This document shows, in pieces, positions 42,901 through 51,800 of a stretch of DNA of 64,000 bases; position 1 is the first letter of the stretch; each line of letters opens with the position of its first letter. This DNA comes from Pararge aegeria (Eukaryota > Arthropoda > Insecta > Lepidoptera > Nymphalidae): the NCBI RefSeq assembly GCF_905163445.1, contig NC_053200.1, positions 7,564,001-7,628,000 of the forward strand, read 5' to 3'. The translations under genes and the position numbers were made by a program. The notes under the pieces were generated by a model that saw only the letters and a list, made by a program, of their open reading frames with translations, had not been told where the DNA came from and searched no databases.

Positions 42901-43210
42901 AAAAAAAATTACAATTTGAAATCATACTTTGGGTGTAAATAAAAATAAATTTTAAGAGTTTCGGGAGTCTTACCTTGAACCGTATTCTCAGTTCGTAATC
43001 TCGTGAACTCGAAAGAACTTTGCTGTTATCTTTGAGGAAATAGTCCGTGCCTTTGATCTTCAATGCAAACAGCGTACGCGTCAAAGGTGGAATTTTGTAT
43101 TTCTTACACAAAACTATACACAACTCCTCAGCGGTGAACGTACTTGAACACGTGACTATGTTGGGCACCGGATCAATCACCACCAACACTTTAACTGTAT
43201 CCGCTGCCAT
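18954..43210 (-). CDS. hop: Janus kinase (JAK) tyrosine kinase, hopscotch orthologue, complete, 22 coding exons
   Basis: Cytoplasmic tyrosine kinase that binds cytokine-receptor tails and phosphorylates STAT. Exons in transcript order: 43210-42974, 41951-41800, 40152-39994, 39377-39200, 38360-38206, 37057-36965, 36085-35966, 34895-34747, 33469-33335, 32949-32822, 32518-32382, 29159-28962, 28216-28066, 27492-27354, 26962-26888, 25827-25715, 24242-24018, 23214-23062, 22055-21882, 21101-20929, 20538-20389, 19092-18954. All phases agree; total 3333 bp, 1110 residues, close to other JAKs. Domains: FERM about 1-310, SH2-like 320-430, pseudokinase 445-705 (HGTIRCRRLLL replaces the HRD loop; SGP replaces DFG), linker to about 835, kinase to the end. 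Kinase motifs: GNYGHV 849-854, VAIKK (Lys874), HRDLATRN 969-976, DFG 989-991, YAPES. Start: ACCATGG context with in-frame TAA two codons upstream. Donors of exons 9 (GTGCAC) and 14 (GTAGCA) are weak. Ala1002 replaces the first activation-loop tyrosine. Confidence 0.95.
19853..20170 (+). repeat. SINE family C, near full-length, in hop intron 21
   Basis: Head CTCCCTGGCGCAAGGGTGAG, then TCTCTGGTCTGATTGGAGGC, CCGCTAAGCGATTTATT, GATTGCAGTCAAGGCCTAAC and an A-rich end. Confidence 0.78.
20639..20820 (+). repeat. Direct duplication plus (TTA)n microsatellite in hop intron 20
   Basis: ATTATTTTCTATAATTTATT...TTCTTAACAATGC recurs after about 110 bases as ATTATTTTCTATCATTTATT...TTCTTAACAATGC. A pure TTA-type run at 20729-20757 lies between them. 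Confidence 0.6.
21549..21875 (+). repeat. 174-bp tandem duplication abutting a hop exon
   Basis: CTTATATTTAGAAACATATT starts at 21549 and again at 21723. The copies align to AAGTAATTAGTAAAGTAAT near their ends with scattered substitutions. The second copy stops within about 10 bases of the donor of hop exon 19 (exon end 21882). Confidence 0.75.
23297..23544 (-). repeat. SINE family A copy in hop intron 17
   Basis: Ends on the plus strand with GTGGGAATCGCACCCACGG and GCGCCAGTCAGCCGTC, the inverted tRNA-like head. The body contains GTGTTATGGGTACTAAGAT. Confidence 0.78.
23700..23872 (+). repeat. Unclassified repeat X, copy 1 (hop intron 17)
   Basis: Shares CTCTGAGACTTATCTGTA, CATAGTTTTTACTAAAAGAA, ATGCAAAATTA and a GTCGCGTAACGTAGGTA...TGCTATG block with copies at 26065 and 35598. 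No terminal repeats or coding are visible. Confidence 0.6.
24283..24640 (-). repeat. SINE family C copy interrupted by a retroposed insert (hop intron 16)
   Basis: Minus-strand copy: CTACAAGTTAGCTGTTGACT at the left, GATGATGCAGACTAAGATGG and CTAATCAGTTTCTATCC at the right. It is interrupted at 24332-24511. Confidence 0.7.
24332..24511 (+). mobile_element. A-tailed retroposed insert with perfect 13-bp target-site duplication
   Basis: About 160 bases of GC-richer sequence end in CTTTTCCACCACGCC plus 17 A. It is flanked by CCATCTCACTGCT at 24319-24331 and 24512-24524. The A tail and duplication show LINE-type target-primed insertion. The inserted sequence is not one of SINE families A-C and I do not recognise its source. 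Confidence 0.8.
26065..26312 (+). repeat. Unclassified repeat X, copy 2 (hop intron 15)
   Basis: Longest plus-strand copy. It runs from GTCTCTGAGACTTATCTG through CAGCCATAACATCACATGCA, the GCGTAGGTACTATGCGCG block and AGGGTTGTCATAAGGAAAC to CGTTTGTATGAAAAAGTAAA. Confidence 0.6.
26340..26470 (-). repeat. LINE-tail-like repeat
   Basis: Contains CTTTATTTGTACACC and AAAAGGCGGCCTTGTCGCTA. The same pair of blocks recurs at 28365-28470, with short pieces at 22205-22260 and 32283-32300. Probably the 3' tail of a non-LTR element. Confidence 0.45.
26715..26850 (+). repeat. Lep1-like Helitron fragment (hop intron 15)
   Basis: Contains ATATAGGCTTCTTTTTTTAT, TTTCCACGGGATTTG and the terminal GAACGCGGGCAATAACTG. 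Confidence 0.45.
28690..28935 (+). repeat. SINE family C, headless copy (hop intron 12)
   Basis: Body from TTTGGGAGGCTGGTGGACTT through CCGCTAAGCGATTTTGCG to GAGATTGCAGTCTAAG. The tRNA-like head is missing. Confidence 0.65.
29181..29386 (-). repeat. SINE family A copy beside the hop exon 12 acceptor
   Basis: Inverted head GTGGGAATCGAACCCAC...GCGCCAGTCGGCCGTC at the right. The body reaches to about 29181, only about 20 bases from the acceptor of hop exon 12 (exon starts at 29159 on the minus strand). Confidence 0.75.
29445..32252 (+). repeat. SINE family B copy split in two by the LINE
   Basis: The tRNA-like head and first body part lie at 29445-29585 (CGGTGATAGCCCAGTGG, then TTCGAATCC, then the CTTCAACGGTGAAGGAAAAC body). 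The end of the same family (GAGAGAAG...CCCTGTAGTGG...GATATGATGATGATAA) lies at 32202-32252, directly after the LINE. About 90 bases of the family's middle are missing at the junction. Confidence 0.75.
29583..32201 (+). mobile_element. 5'-truncated, frameshifted non-LTR retrotransposon (CR1/Jockey group), inside hop intron 11
   Basis: Antisense to hop. 29606-30028 encodes the C-terminal end of an apurinic-type endonuclease (EPTRRNTCIDHIASN, then LSEHNT). A frameshift near 30020 leads into a second frame that runs from 30016 through 30325-31269 and holds the reverse transcriptase. Visible RT motifs are the PLHKRG region, GFQKEKST, IFCDMSKAYDYV, GVPQGSVLGPLLFLIYINDLP and the catalytic FADD. A second frameshift falls in the A run at 31268-31280. 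31286-31975 continues with the thumb and C-terminal region, ending in the YNKLPKAI...LRDWLVDKCYYS type block. A 3' UTR of about 220 bases ends near 32200 in a short TTTTTGATTT tail. Two frameshifts and 5' truncation make it inactive. Clade assignment beyond the CR1/Jockey group is uncertain. Confidence 0.88.
32572..32795 (+). repeat. Repeat D (GATGATGAT-ended), hop intron 10
   Basis: Contains TGTGGTGACGGCAGGTCAGA, CGAGGCGACTAAGG and GCCCAGCAGTGGACTGG, and ends in TTGATGATGATG. It is homologous to 51701-52045. A weaker relative is at 19690-19795. Confidence 0.6.
33592..33965. mobile_element. hAT-type nonautonomous element with 8-bp target duplication (hop intron 8)
   Basis: Left end CTGGGCTTCCCAACCTAGG, right end GGTTAGGAACCCCTG (inverted: CAGGGGTTCCTAACC). 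It is flanked by GTCTAAAT at 33584-33591 and GTCTAAAG at 33966-33973, 7 of 8 identical. Eight-base duplications and CAGGGGTTCCC-type ends are characteristic of hAT elements. 374 bp, no transposase. Confidence 0.8.
34060..34222 (-). repeat. Lep1-like Helitron fragment (hop intron 8)
   Basis: On the minus strand: TTGCTAATATTATATATGCG, TCACGCAAAAACTAC and GAACGGATTTTGATAAAAGC, the 5' half of the family. Confidence 0.5.
35115..35305 (-). repeat. SINE family C copy (hop intron 7)
   Basis: Contains TTGACTGCAATCTCACCTGG, TCTAAGATTGTAGCGGGC and CACGGCCAAAGCCTCCC, all inverted family C blocks. Confidence 0.7.
35598..35856 (-). repeat. Unclassified repeat X, copy 3 (hop intron 7)
   Basis: Inverse orientation relative to copies 1 and 2: CCATACAAACGAATTC, CACCCTATTGTAGATAAGAG, GCGCATAGTACC, TTTTGCATGTGATGTTATGG, and CAGATAAGTCCCAGAGACAG at the end. 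Confidence 0.6.
36645..36820 (-). repeat. SINE family B copy (hop intron 6)
   Basis: Inverted body: TTACCGGCCCACCACAGGGC, GGCATGCAGGTTTCCTC and TTTTTTCACCGTTAAAGCAA. Confidence 0.65.
37491..37767 (-). repeat. SINE family A copy (hop intron 5)
   Basis: Inverted head GTGGGAATCGAACCCACGG...GCGCCAATTGGCCGTC, body with GTGTTATGGGTACTAAGACG, and AAATAAAT repeats at its 3' end. Confidence 0.78.
39428..39752 (+). repeat. SINE family B, near full-length (hop intron 3)
   Basis: Head remnant TACGTGGGTAGGACTTCGAC, B box GGTCGAATCCC, then CTTCAACGGTGAAGGAAAAC, GCACTGGGCCAGCGTGGTGG, GCCCTGTAGTGGCCCGGTAA, and a GATAATGATGATG end. Confidence 0.78.
40178..40262 (-). repeat. Lep1-like Helitron 3' fragment (hop intron 2)
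   Basis: Begins ACTAGCTGTTGCC, the inverse of the GGCAACAGCTAGT family end, followed by an inverted body remnant near AAAGGATCTCGTAGGAAC. Confidence 0.4.
40498..40541 (+). ncRNA. Hammerhead-ribozyme-like motif, possibly from a Penelope-type retroelement
   Basis: CTGAGGA at 40502-40508 fits the CUGANGA core. GCTCCG/CAGAGC (40510-40515 with 40520-40525) forms stem II with one mismatch and a GTTT loop. GAAA is at 40526-40529. ACG-TG-CGT at 40529-40536 can form a very short stem III. U536-A537 would be the cleavage site, and CUC at 40499-40501 can pair with GAG at 40538-40540 as the start of stem I. U509 is an extra base between core and stem II, which counts against a canonical fold. The location is hop intron 2, antisense to hop. 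Confidence 0.4.
41616..41760 (+). repeat. Degraded SINE family B fragment (hop intron 2)
   Basis: TTTAACAGTGAAGGATAACA, GTTCTCCATAATG and GTGGTGGACTAC follow the order of family B, with heavy divergence. Confidence 0.5.
42245..42448. mobile_element. Foldback MITE with CAGTGG ends (hop intron 1)
   Basis: Almost the whole 204 bp is an inverted repeat: CAGTGGCATACATAGAGGG at the left against TCTCTATGCACACCACTG at the right. Longer arms include GGGTATGCAGATGATATAAA. The flanks ATAGCACC and ATAATATC agree at 5 of 8 bases, the three differences being transitions, which could be an eroded 8-bp duplication. Confidence 0.65.
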
Positions 43211-43590
43211 GGTTTATTTTGTAAACTCGATCGCAAAAAACAAGACGGCGTCGCCAACATCGACAATGATAACACTTTATATCTATTTGATTTCACTCAA
43301 AACTATACCGAAACACTTTTGCAATATTTCACCCATCTTTTCTCACAACAGCGATAAATAATGCACATATTTTAAATCAATGAAATAAGTAAAATGTTTA
43401 TTTATAAACCGACTAAGGTCACCAGTCACCACCACCACCGAATAGAGTAAAGTAATAATAAAAATATACTGTCGACATAGACAATATACGACTATACGAG
43501 GAGGTTACGACGTCCAGCCCCAGAGTATCCAAAGTATATACTCTGTGGTCCTCCAATTTAGTGATGTGAATGTAAATAAATAATTAAATA

Positions 43591-43834
43591 TTTTATTACA
43601 ATACGAACACAAACATTGCCATTTAGCCCTCAAGTAAGCGTAGCTTGTGTTATGGGTACTAAGAATATTGAACAATTTTTTTTATGATTATACTACATAA
43701 GAACTTATACTATACAGATAAACACCTAGACACTAAAAACATTCACACAAACATTTTCCAAATGTGGGAATCGAACCAGCAGCCTTGGACTCAGAAGGCA
43801 AGATCCACTGCCCACTTTGCCAATCGGCCTTCAT
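43591..43834 (-). repeat. SINE family A copy between hop and vasa
   Basis: Inverted diverged head AATGTGGGAATCGAACC...TTTGCCAATCGGCC, body GTGTTATGGGTACTAAGAA. It lies about 0.4 kb upstream of the hop start. Confidence 0.75.
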
Positions 43835-44299
43835 GTAATCATCATTGTTATATTATATTATTGTTTCACACCCGAAACTTCGATATATGTACTTGAAAGA
43901 ATATTCCTAATTTTGTAAAATAAAATTTGAGTGTCTCTCATTAAAGTCAAACTATATCATAGATGGGGCTTGCCAGGTTTTTCTTATGGTACCCAAACTA
44001 TGGCCTTTGTTGCTTAAACTTTAGAAATACTATTATTAGTAGAAAATCTCATTCTGATTTTGAATAAACAATCGAACTGTTCAAGTAACAATCGCATAAT
44101 TCTATTGTCATAATAGTAAGTTTTATTTGACATACTGTCATACTTGTTAGTTGTTGACCAAGGATTGTGCAGTGTCACACATGTTACGAGCAAATTTGAG
44201 ATAGTTCTCTACGACCATTATCCATAGAGCAAAGTCTATAACTTCTAAGGTTCATTTTCATTCTTTTTTCTTTTTTTCAATCGCCGCCATTTATCGAGA

Positions 44300-44385
44300 C
44301 TCGTCTTTGTCTGAATTCTGTATCTATAAAAATAAGAAATAAGTTGATAAAACTATTCTGTAACTAGAATTTTAAACTGATACTG
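44300..44385 (+). promoter_or_regulatory. Possible non-coding first exon / 5' UTR of vasa
   Basis: A good splice donor (ACTG|GTGAGT) follows position 44385 and points toward the vasa coding exon, whose acceptor (TTCCTTACAG) ends at 45833 only 3 bases before the ATG. The vasa 5' UTR must therefore be spliced in from upstream. This is the best-looking donor I see in the interval, but the transcription start cannot be placed and other donors are possible. Confidence 0.35.
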
Positions 44386-45462
44386 GTGAGTAAAATCCAT
44401 TTTATTACAAATTATACCCTGAATTCGTAAAAGCACGGCGTATAATAGTATTTGCACGTGCGTTTTGTAGGTGCCGGTGTAGGAAGCTTGCGCAGCTTAT
44501 TTTTTCCAACCGACTATATTTAAAATATAAGAAGAATTATGTAGAAAAGCTCTAATAATGAAGCTTGCCGTATGTATAACAATACAAACAAAAATGATAA
44601 AGTACTTTTAGAGAACCAAAACCTCATCCAAGGATGTAAACTGTCGGGTAGAAACAAAATCCATAATTCAGCACATTTTTTGCATTGCTGGACTTTTTAT
44701 GTACTTATTATTAGTATATAAAAGACTAAATAGCTTTCGCTGATGCGTCTATATCATTTCTTGTGGTCTTTGTCTTGTTGTCTTTCTCAGTGATACTGCA
44801 GTCACTAAATCTTCAGGCAAAGCATTCCACATTTGTTTTTGTATTGCTTTGAAGGATTAGATACCTGCCTGCTGAAATCCAAGTTTCAGAATATAGTCCT
44901 TTAATCTGGGGTTACTCTTACTATTATTACTTATTTAATATTTTAAAAGTTTAAATGAGATAATTTCACTTCATCTCGCACTTTATGATTACTAAATCCC
45001 CATAGACTAATATTACCAAAATTATCATCAATACAAACTTTCACAAAGACTTATTTGGGCAGATTAGGAATCTTCTAGGAGGTAGTTGTTTATACATTTT
45101 ACTTTTTTTATTTACTGATGATATATTATCCTTACACTGATGAGAAAAATTAAAGTGTCAGAAGCACCAGACAGAGTAAATATGGGCATGTTGTTGTTGG
45201 AATATTTTTCAGGATGTCAAATATTTTTCCCTTCGTAAGATACCCCTGTGGCGGCTCCACAGAGGTATCTTACCAAGGAAAAACTAGCAGTTTGGTGTAA
45301 ATCTCATCCCAGTGCCAAAGCGAGCATGTTAAGGTTTTGGTCCTGGATAATATCACTTACATATTGTGTTATTTATTGTTAAAGCCTGCCAAGTATCATG
45401 ATAATGATGTTATCTGAAATAAGTCTTAAGTGGCAGCACTCCACTCTGCTTTTTAATGGCCT

Positions 45463-45800
45463 CTTGGGTGTAGTGGTGAGCTCTGTGGTGTTATAAGTGC
45501 CTCCCACTTATTAATTATTCTGCATTGTACCCCTTGTAGGGTCCATTTCCTAATTATAATTCCTTTAACTTCTGGTCTGGTGGGAGGCTTTGGGTTAGCA
45601 TTTGGGTACCCTACATAGAAACCAATTAGGGGTATGTGTGTATATATGTACTGCTGTAGTCCTAACAGGGCAATAGTTTATTAATAGTAATTAGTCAATC
45701 ATCATCATCTTAGACTGCAACATCAATTGCCACCAGGTGAGATTGCAGTCTAACTTGAGGGTAAGTACATTGCTAACTTGTAGCAGAACAAAAGAAAAAA
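45463..45800 (+). repeat. SINE family C copy upstream of vasa exon 1
   Basis: GGTGTAGTGGTGAGCTC head remnant, TCTGGTCTGGTGGGAGGCTT, GAAACCAATTAGGGGTATG, GGTGAGATTGCAGTCTAAC, and an A-rich end. It stops about 35 bases before the coding-exon acceptor. Confidence 0.7.
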
Positions 45801-45836
45801 CTACTTTATAAATAGCGTGGTATTTCCTTACAGATC

Positions 45837-48800
45837 ATGGATGACGAATGGGATGACTCTTGTGATGTTGTGAGTACTCAAATCTTTTTTATTATAACTA
45901 GTGATTCCTTACAATTTACTATTACTGTATATTATTTAATTACTTTGAATCTGACCCATATGAAATCTTATAATTTTAAGCCATCACCTGATTTGCTATT
46001 GAAGGGTGGAGGAACTATCTAAATTTGTCATTTGTACAACAGTGTAATTTTTCGCAACATTTACCACAATTAATTTATTAGTAAAACAAAATTTCTTAGT
46101 TTATGTAACACTACTAATTTGTCTACATTTAACTTATTATAGTTATATGCAGTTGTTTTCTTTACCACCTATTCGTCTACTATAGGTGGTGCAGCCTCCC
46201 CCAGCACACAACAATTACGGCAATGACAGTGAAGGACACAATTTTACAAGGGGCAGAGGATTTACATCCCTGGTTGAAGACAATGATGGTATGACCTTGA
46301 ACTGCCATAGCAGCTGTTGTTTACATAGTGAACTTATTAATATATACATGTATTCTATGATATTATTTTAACACCACATAATATTTAACTTCCACAACAT
46401 CCCTTGTACTGGCTTGTCGATGTTTTACTGTATATTTATACCTGTGGAAAAGTAACCTTAGTGTACTAACATTAATTTTTAGAAAAAAAAAAGTAAAGGT
46501 TAATTTTATTTAAATACATATCTATAGTGTTTTTTCGTATGTTATATGAATAACCAGCTGTTGCCCGTGACTTTCGTTCTTAGGGGTTATTTTGCGTTTT
46601 TTTAATAATGCAGGAATGCTTTGTTTTCCTGAGAAAAAATATATCCCATGGATCCCTGTCTCTAGGATCGATGCAAAATTTCACCAAGATAAGTTAAGCG
46701 GGCAAACCATGCATATTGCTTTGGTAACAAATGCAATTTTTTCAATCTTGCGGTTAACTTTTATCAGCAGCTGGTCAATGGTTGAGCCAAATAAACAGAC
46801 ACACTCTCGTATTTATAATATTGGTATCTATGATTGAATATATTCTGAAGAACCGCATTTTACTAACCCAATTCTTATGAAAAGGCTTTTCTATTTTCAG
46901 ATTTTAACAAAGACTGCAGCAATGGGTACGGTGATCGACGCGGAGGTCGCGGTGGAGGGCGAGGTGGTGGAAGAGGCAGAGGGGGCCGCGGGGGACGTGG
47001 TGGCGGTGGAAGAGATAGAGGTGACTATGAGAACGGAGGTAAGTTTATTTGCGTACTACTACTACCCATCAAATTAACTGATCTCCTTGGTCCTGAAAAT
47101 AAAACCATCAAAAGCTAAGATAAAACATTCTTGGATATTTTTGCCCTTTTTGCCCCCATGCTTGTACCCCACATGACTGCAATGACAGTAATAAGCAATG
47201 TTGTTGTGGGCTTGACAATTTATTTTTTTGGCATCCTGTTTTGGTGGGCAGTTTAAATGACTGTTAATAGCAAATGTGGGTAAATAGTATTGTACAACAA
47301 TGTCTGATATACATTAATAAGACCTAAACTACAGGAATACATATAATGATAAAATATGTAATGGCAGCGATACCTACAGTTGTTGTAAACGCAGTTTAAA
47401 AATGAAGAAATGTCCCCGTAAGTTTGTAGCAGTTAATAGAAAAACTAGATTTTGGCAAAACCTTTATAATGTTAGTTATTATAATAATGATATGTGAGCA
47501 AAAAGAAAAATAATACAAACTAGTACACTGAATTCTTTTTTTTTTTCTTGTGTATATCTATACAAGCGGAAAATTTGTTTGTTTTATTACAGGGGATAAT
47601 TATGATAGCGGCGACAGAGGTGACAGGGGAGGCGAGCGAGGTAGAGGCAGAGGTCGTGGACGAGGAGGGCGGGGTGGGTCGAGGCCTAATGGTGGCGGCA
47701 GCGACGACGGCGGAGAAAAGCAAGAGGGGGGTGAAGGGGAAGAAGAAAAGAAGGCACCAGTGACATATGTGCCTCCAGAACCCACTGAGAATGAAGAAGA
47801 AATCTTCAGCAGCACTATCAGTTCTGGGATCAATTTTGATAAATTTGATTGTATTGCTGTGAAGGTGAGTATTGCAATGAATGTAGACTAACTTGCTTAC
47901 TAATATCATAAATGCGTAAGTTCGTTGATTTGTTTGTCTTTCCTTGGTTGCTAAACCCTAACCAATCAAATAGATTTTTGGCATAGAGTTAGTTGAAAGA
48001 AGGGAGAGTACCATAGGCTAGTTTTTAAGCCAATTAAACAAACAGTTCCCAGGTGATTCGTAAAAATCTATTAAACGCAGACGAAACGCGGGCAACAGCT
48101 AGTAATTAATATAGTAATAAATACTGGAGATTTCTCCGATCATTCTTTTTAATAAGTGTGTTTTATTTTTAGGTAACTGGTGAAAATCCACCTCGTGCCA
48201 TTGAAAGCTTTCAATCTGCAAACCTGCGAAAGTACGTTGTGGACAACATCCTCAAGTCTGGCTACAAGAAGCCTACGCCTATACAGAAGCATGCCATCCC
48301 CATCATTATGGGCGGCCGGGACTTGATGGGATGTGCTCAAACTGGATCTGGAAAAACAGCCGCCTTCCTTCTGCCTATAATCAATGTGCTGTTACAAGAT
48401 TCTCGTGAACTAGTAGTTGGTCCCAATGGCTGTGCACAGCCTCAGGTTGTTATTGTATCGCCTACAAGGGAATTGACATTGCAAATATTCAATGAAGCCA
48501 GGAAGTTTTCTTTTGGATCAGTTCTAAAGATTGCGGTGGCATATGGGGGTACAGCTGTTCGCCATCAAGGGGACAGTATCGCTAGGGGCTGTCACATACT
48601 GGTTGCGACGCCAGGTCGCCTACACGACTTCGTTGACCGTAGTCGAGTTTCATTTGAGAGTATCCGGTTTGTGGTCCTGGACGAAGCTGATCGTATGTTA
48701 GATATGGGTTTTATGCCCAGTGTTGAGAAAATGATGGAGCATACTACTATGGTTTCTCTTGTAAGTATTTGAAGGATTAAAAATATATGGAGAATTAAAA

Positions 48801-51800
48801 TTAATTTATGTTTTTGAAACACTACTCTAGATGTTATATTTAAGCAGAAATTAAGCAAATACTATAATAACAATAATAAGTATAAGTTATGTTTTTAAGA
48901 TGATTATTTTGTTATATTGTATTTACATTTTCACAAATGCAAAGGTATTAGGATTTCAGGATAGGTTAGAGTTACACTCCTTGTTCAATGAACGATTATT
49001 GTTTTCTTGTTGATAGACTGAACGCCAAACCTTGATGTTTTCGGCAACATTCCCAGAGGATATTCAACATTTGGCCGGCCGTTTCCTCAACAATTACTTA
49101 TTCGTGGCGGTGGGCGTCGTGGGCGGGGCCAGCACTGACGTTGAACAAATCTTTCACCAGGTCACTAAGTATGAAAAGCAAACCACCCTGCAGAACCTCA
49201 TTGAGGAGTATGGTGAGTTGCTTACTGTGATATTCAATACATCAGACCTTTATTTTGCACTGGGCCAGCGTGGTGGACTTAGGCCCCTTCGCATTGTGGG
49301 AGGAGACCTGTGCCCTGTAGTGGGCCGGTTATGGGTTGGTATGATGATGATGATGACACAATAAATGTTCATCTATTTACTGCCCGCGATTTCGTTCGCG
49401 TGAAAATTTTGATGTACTTATGCCTGCTATAAAGAACATGTCAATCTCTTGCTCTGTGACAAACATAAACGTACAAATCTGCGTTATAAAAAGGCAGCAC
49501 ATAGGCTATGTGCTATTCCAGATAATCTATATCTGTGCTAAATTCCACCTAAATCTGTTCAGCTGTTCTGGCGTAATTGAATGTGCTATTCCAGATAATC
49601 CATATATGCTAAATTCCACCTAAATCTGTTCAGCTGTTCTGCCGTAATTGACTGTGCTATTCCAGATAATCTATATCAGTGCTAAATTCCACCTAAATCT
49701 GTTCAGCTGTTCTGGCGTAATTGACTAATAAACCCGAACTTTTTCATTTATAAAATAAAATATTACAGTTTTTATAAGACTTTTGTGATTGCTTCCCCTG
49801 AAGCATAGGCCTCTTACGGAATTTGGTCTTTGATCTTATTCAGATGTAAATAGTGATCAAGGTTGAAAATAGTATAAAGGATAAGAAAAATTCCATTTGG
49901 TTCTTTTGATAATGGAATGATACTTGTTAGGTTTGATTTACGGTGTGCCCAACCGCACGCATTTTATAAAGGTTGTTTTGTTGCACCTATTTGCAGATGG
50001 AAAACGTATTCTCGTATTTGTGGAAACGAAACGCAACGCGGACTTCATCGCGGCCATGCTATCTCAGAAGCAAATGCTGACATCTTCAATCCACGGCGAC
50101 CGTATGCAGAAAGAGCGCGAAGAAGCATTACATAATTTTAAGAGTGGAAAACATTGCATACTTGTAGCGACTGCAGTGGCAGCTAGAGGATTAGGTAAAC
50201 TATATTTTGTTTCATAATAAAGTAACTGGTTCAGTTACTTTGTAGTAAAAAACTAAGCAAAAAACAATACTTCTGAATAGCAAAAAAGATTCACATTTTT
50301 TTGCGACAATAACTTAAAAATTGTCCAATATTTTATACTGGGCCATAAAAATATAGGTTATAATTGACTTCCGATCCGGATGACACTTTGTATACAGATT
50401 TTTAAGACTACTAATAACTACTGTAATCTAATATTAAGTAAGTAGCTGGTTACTATTGTTGCCTAAAAGTTTGTGCTAGCGTTTGGGTACTGTTTGCAAA
50501 ACTTCTAGTAGTATTAACTTTTACTGCGATAGAAAGAGAGTGCTAATTAGGGAGAGAAACACCTAGAACAATCCTAAATCTTGAGACGCTCTTGTCACTA
50601 AGTTCTCTGCTCTTGCCCCGCTGTAGCTACAAATTAATTCTCAAATTGAGAGTTAAACAGGTCTAGATAGTCACAGCTTATGTATAAAGCGACTGAAGTG
50701 TTTAATATGTTATGATATATAACCGCTGTTTTAATTTTCTTCTGTATGCAATAAACTAGCCTAAGTTAAAAATAAGCAAATAATTTTTCACAGATATCAA
50801 GAATGTAGATGTTGTGGTGAACTATGACTTGCCAAAGAGCATAGACGAATACGTGCATAGAATCGGAAGAACAGGGCGCGTCGGTAACAGAGGAATAGCT
50901 GTATCATTCTATGATGGGGATCAAGTAAGTGGTGCAATTAAACTTACTTTATGTAAGGGTTTTTTTTATTCCACTACAATTTAGCCGTGTTAACTAATAT
51001 GATACCGGAACAATATATCTGAGCGGCATTTCTGTATCATTTTGAAATTATTGATTCCCAAATCACTGCTGCTGGCTATCTCATTGCTCACAATTGTGCC
51101 AGCGAGGTGACCTACCAACTTGTCTCTAACTTACTCTTGGGCAAAACACACTAAAAACAAGCAGTAGGGAACAAATATTGGTTTTCCTTGGGACATAACC
51201 TTCATGATAGTAAATTTATTTTAACAGGATGCAGGGTTGGTAGCAGATCTGGCTAAGATCTTACGGCAGGCGGAGCAGACGGTGCCCGATTTCCTAGAAG
51301 GCGGCGGAACTGCCACGTATAAGGGCAACAAATATGGTGGCAGCGATATTAGAGTGAGTCTTCAATATTTTAAACTCTACTTATAATAAATATTTAAAAT
51401 GTCACCTCAGGATTCCGACTGGTGGAAGAATGCATTACTGACATCTGTCATTGATCATATAAAATAATAACAGACAGTTGTGATAACCTTATAACAGTGA
51501 AGTATTAATTCAAGTAAATGGTTTTCTCATTTTTTTAATCAAATTAATTAAAAATGCTAAAACTATATATAAAACCAGTTGTCATCTTTGCACAAATCTG
51601 CTGGAAAAATCACCTAAAAATAATTTAAATAAAGAAATCTGTGATGGTGGTGTGTGGACTCTTTTAAATCACAAACACAACATTAAGATTTAACTTCATA
51701 CTATGTGGTGATGGCAGATCAGAATAGAGTTATCGCCACCCCTTCTTTTCCTGCGGGTGTCGGTAACGAGGCGACTTAGAGAATATGAGAATATAACAGA

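Larger units (their letters stand above)
43211..45836. other. Head-to-head hop/vasa intergenic region and vasa 5' intron
   Basis: About 2.6 kb separates the two start codons. It contains the SINE at 43591-43834, the possible vasa first exon ending at 44385, and a SINE C copy at 45463-45800 close to the vasa coding start. No TATA box or initiator can be assigned with confidence, and no further gene is seen. Confidence 0.5.

Noticed and set aside
43047..43361. 104-codon plus-strand frame
   Set aside because: Antisense to hop exon 1 and its upstream sequence.
47520..47909. Serine/proline-rich minus-strand frame
   Set aside because: It is the complement of the GC-rich RGG-coding exon 4 of vasa; such composition makes long antisense frames by itself.
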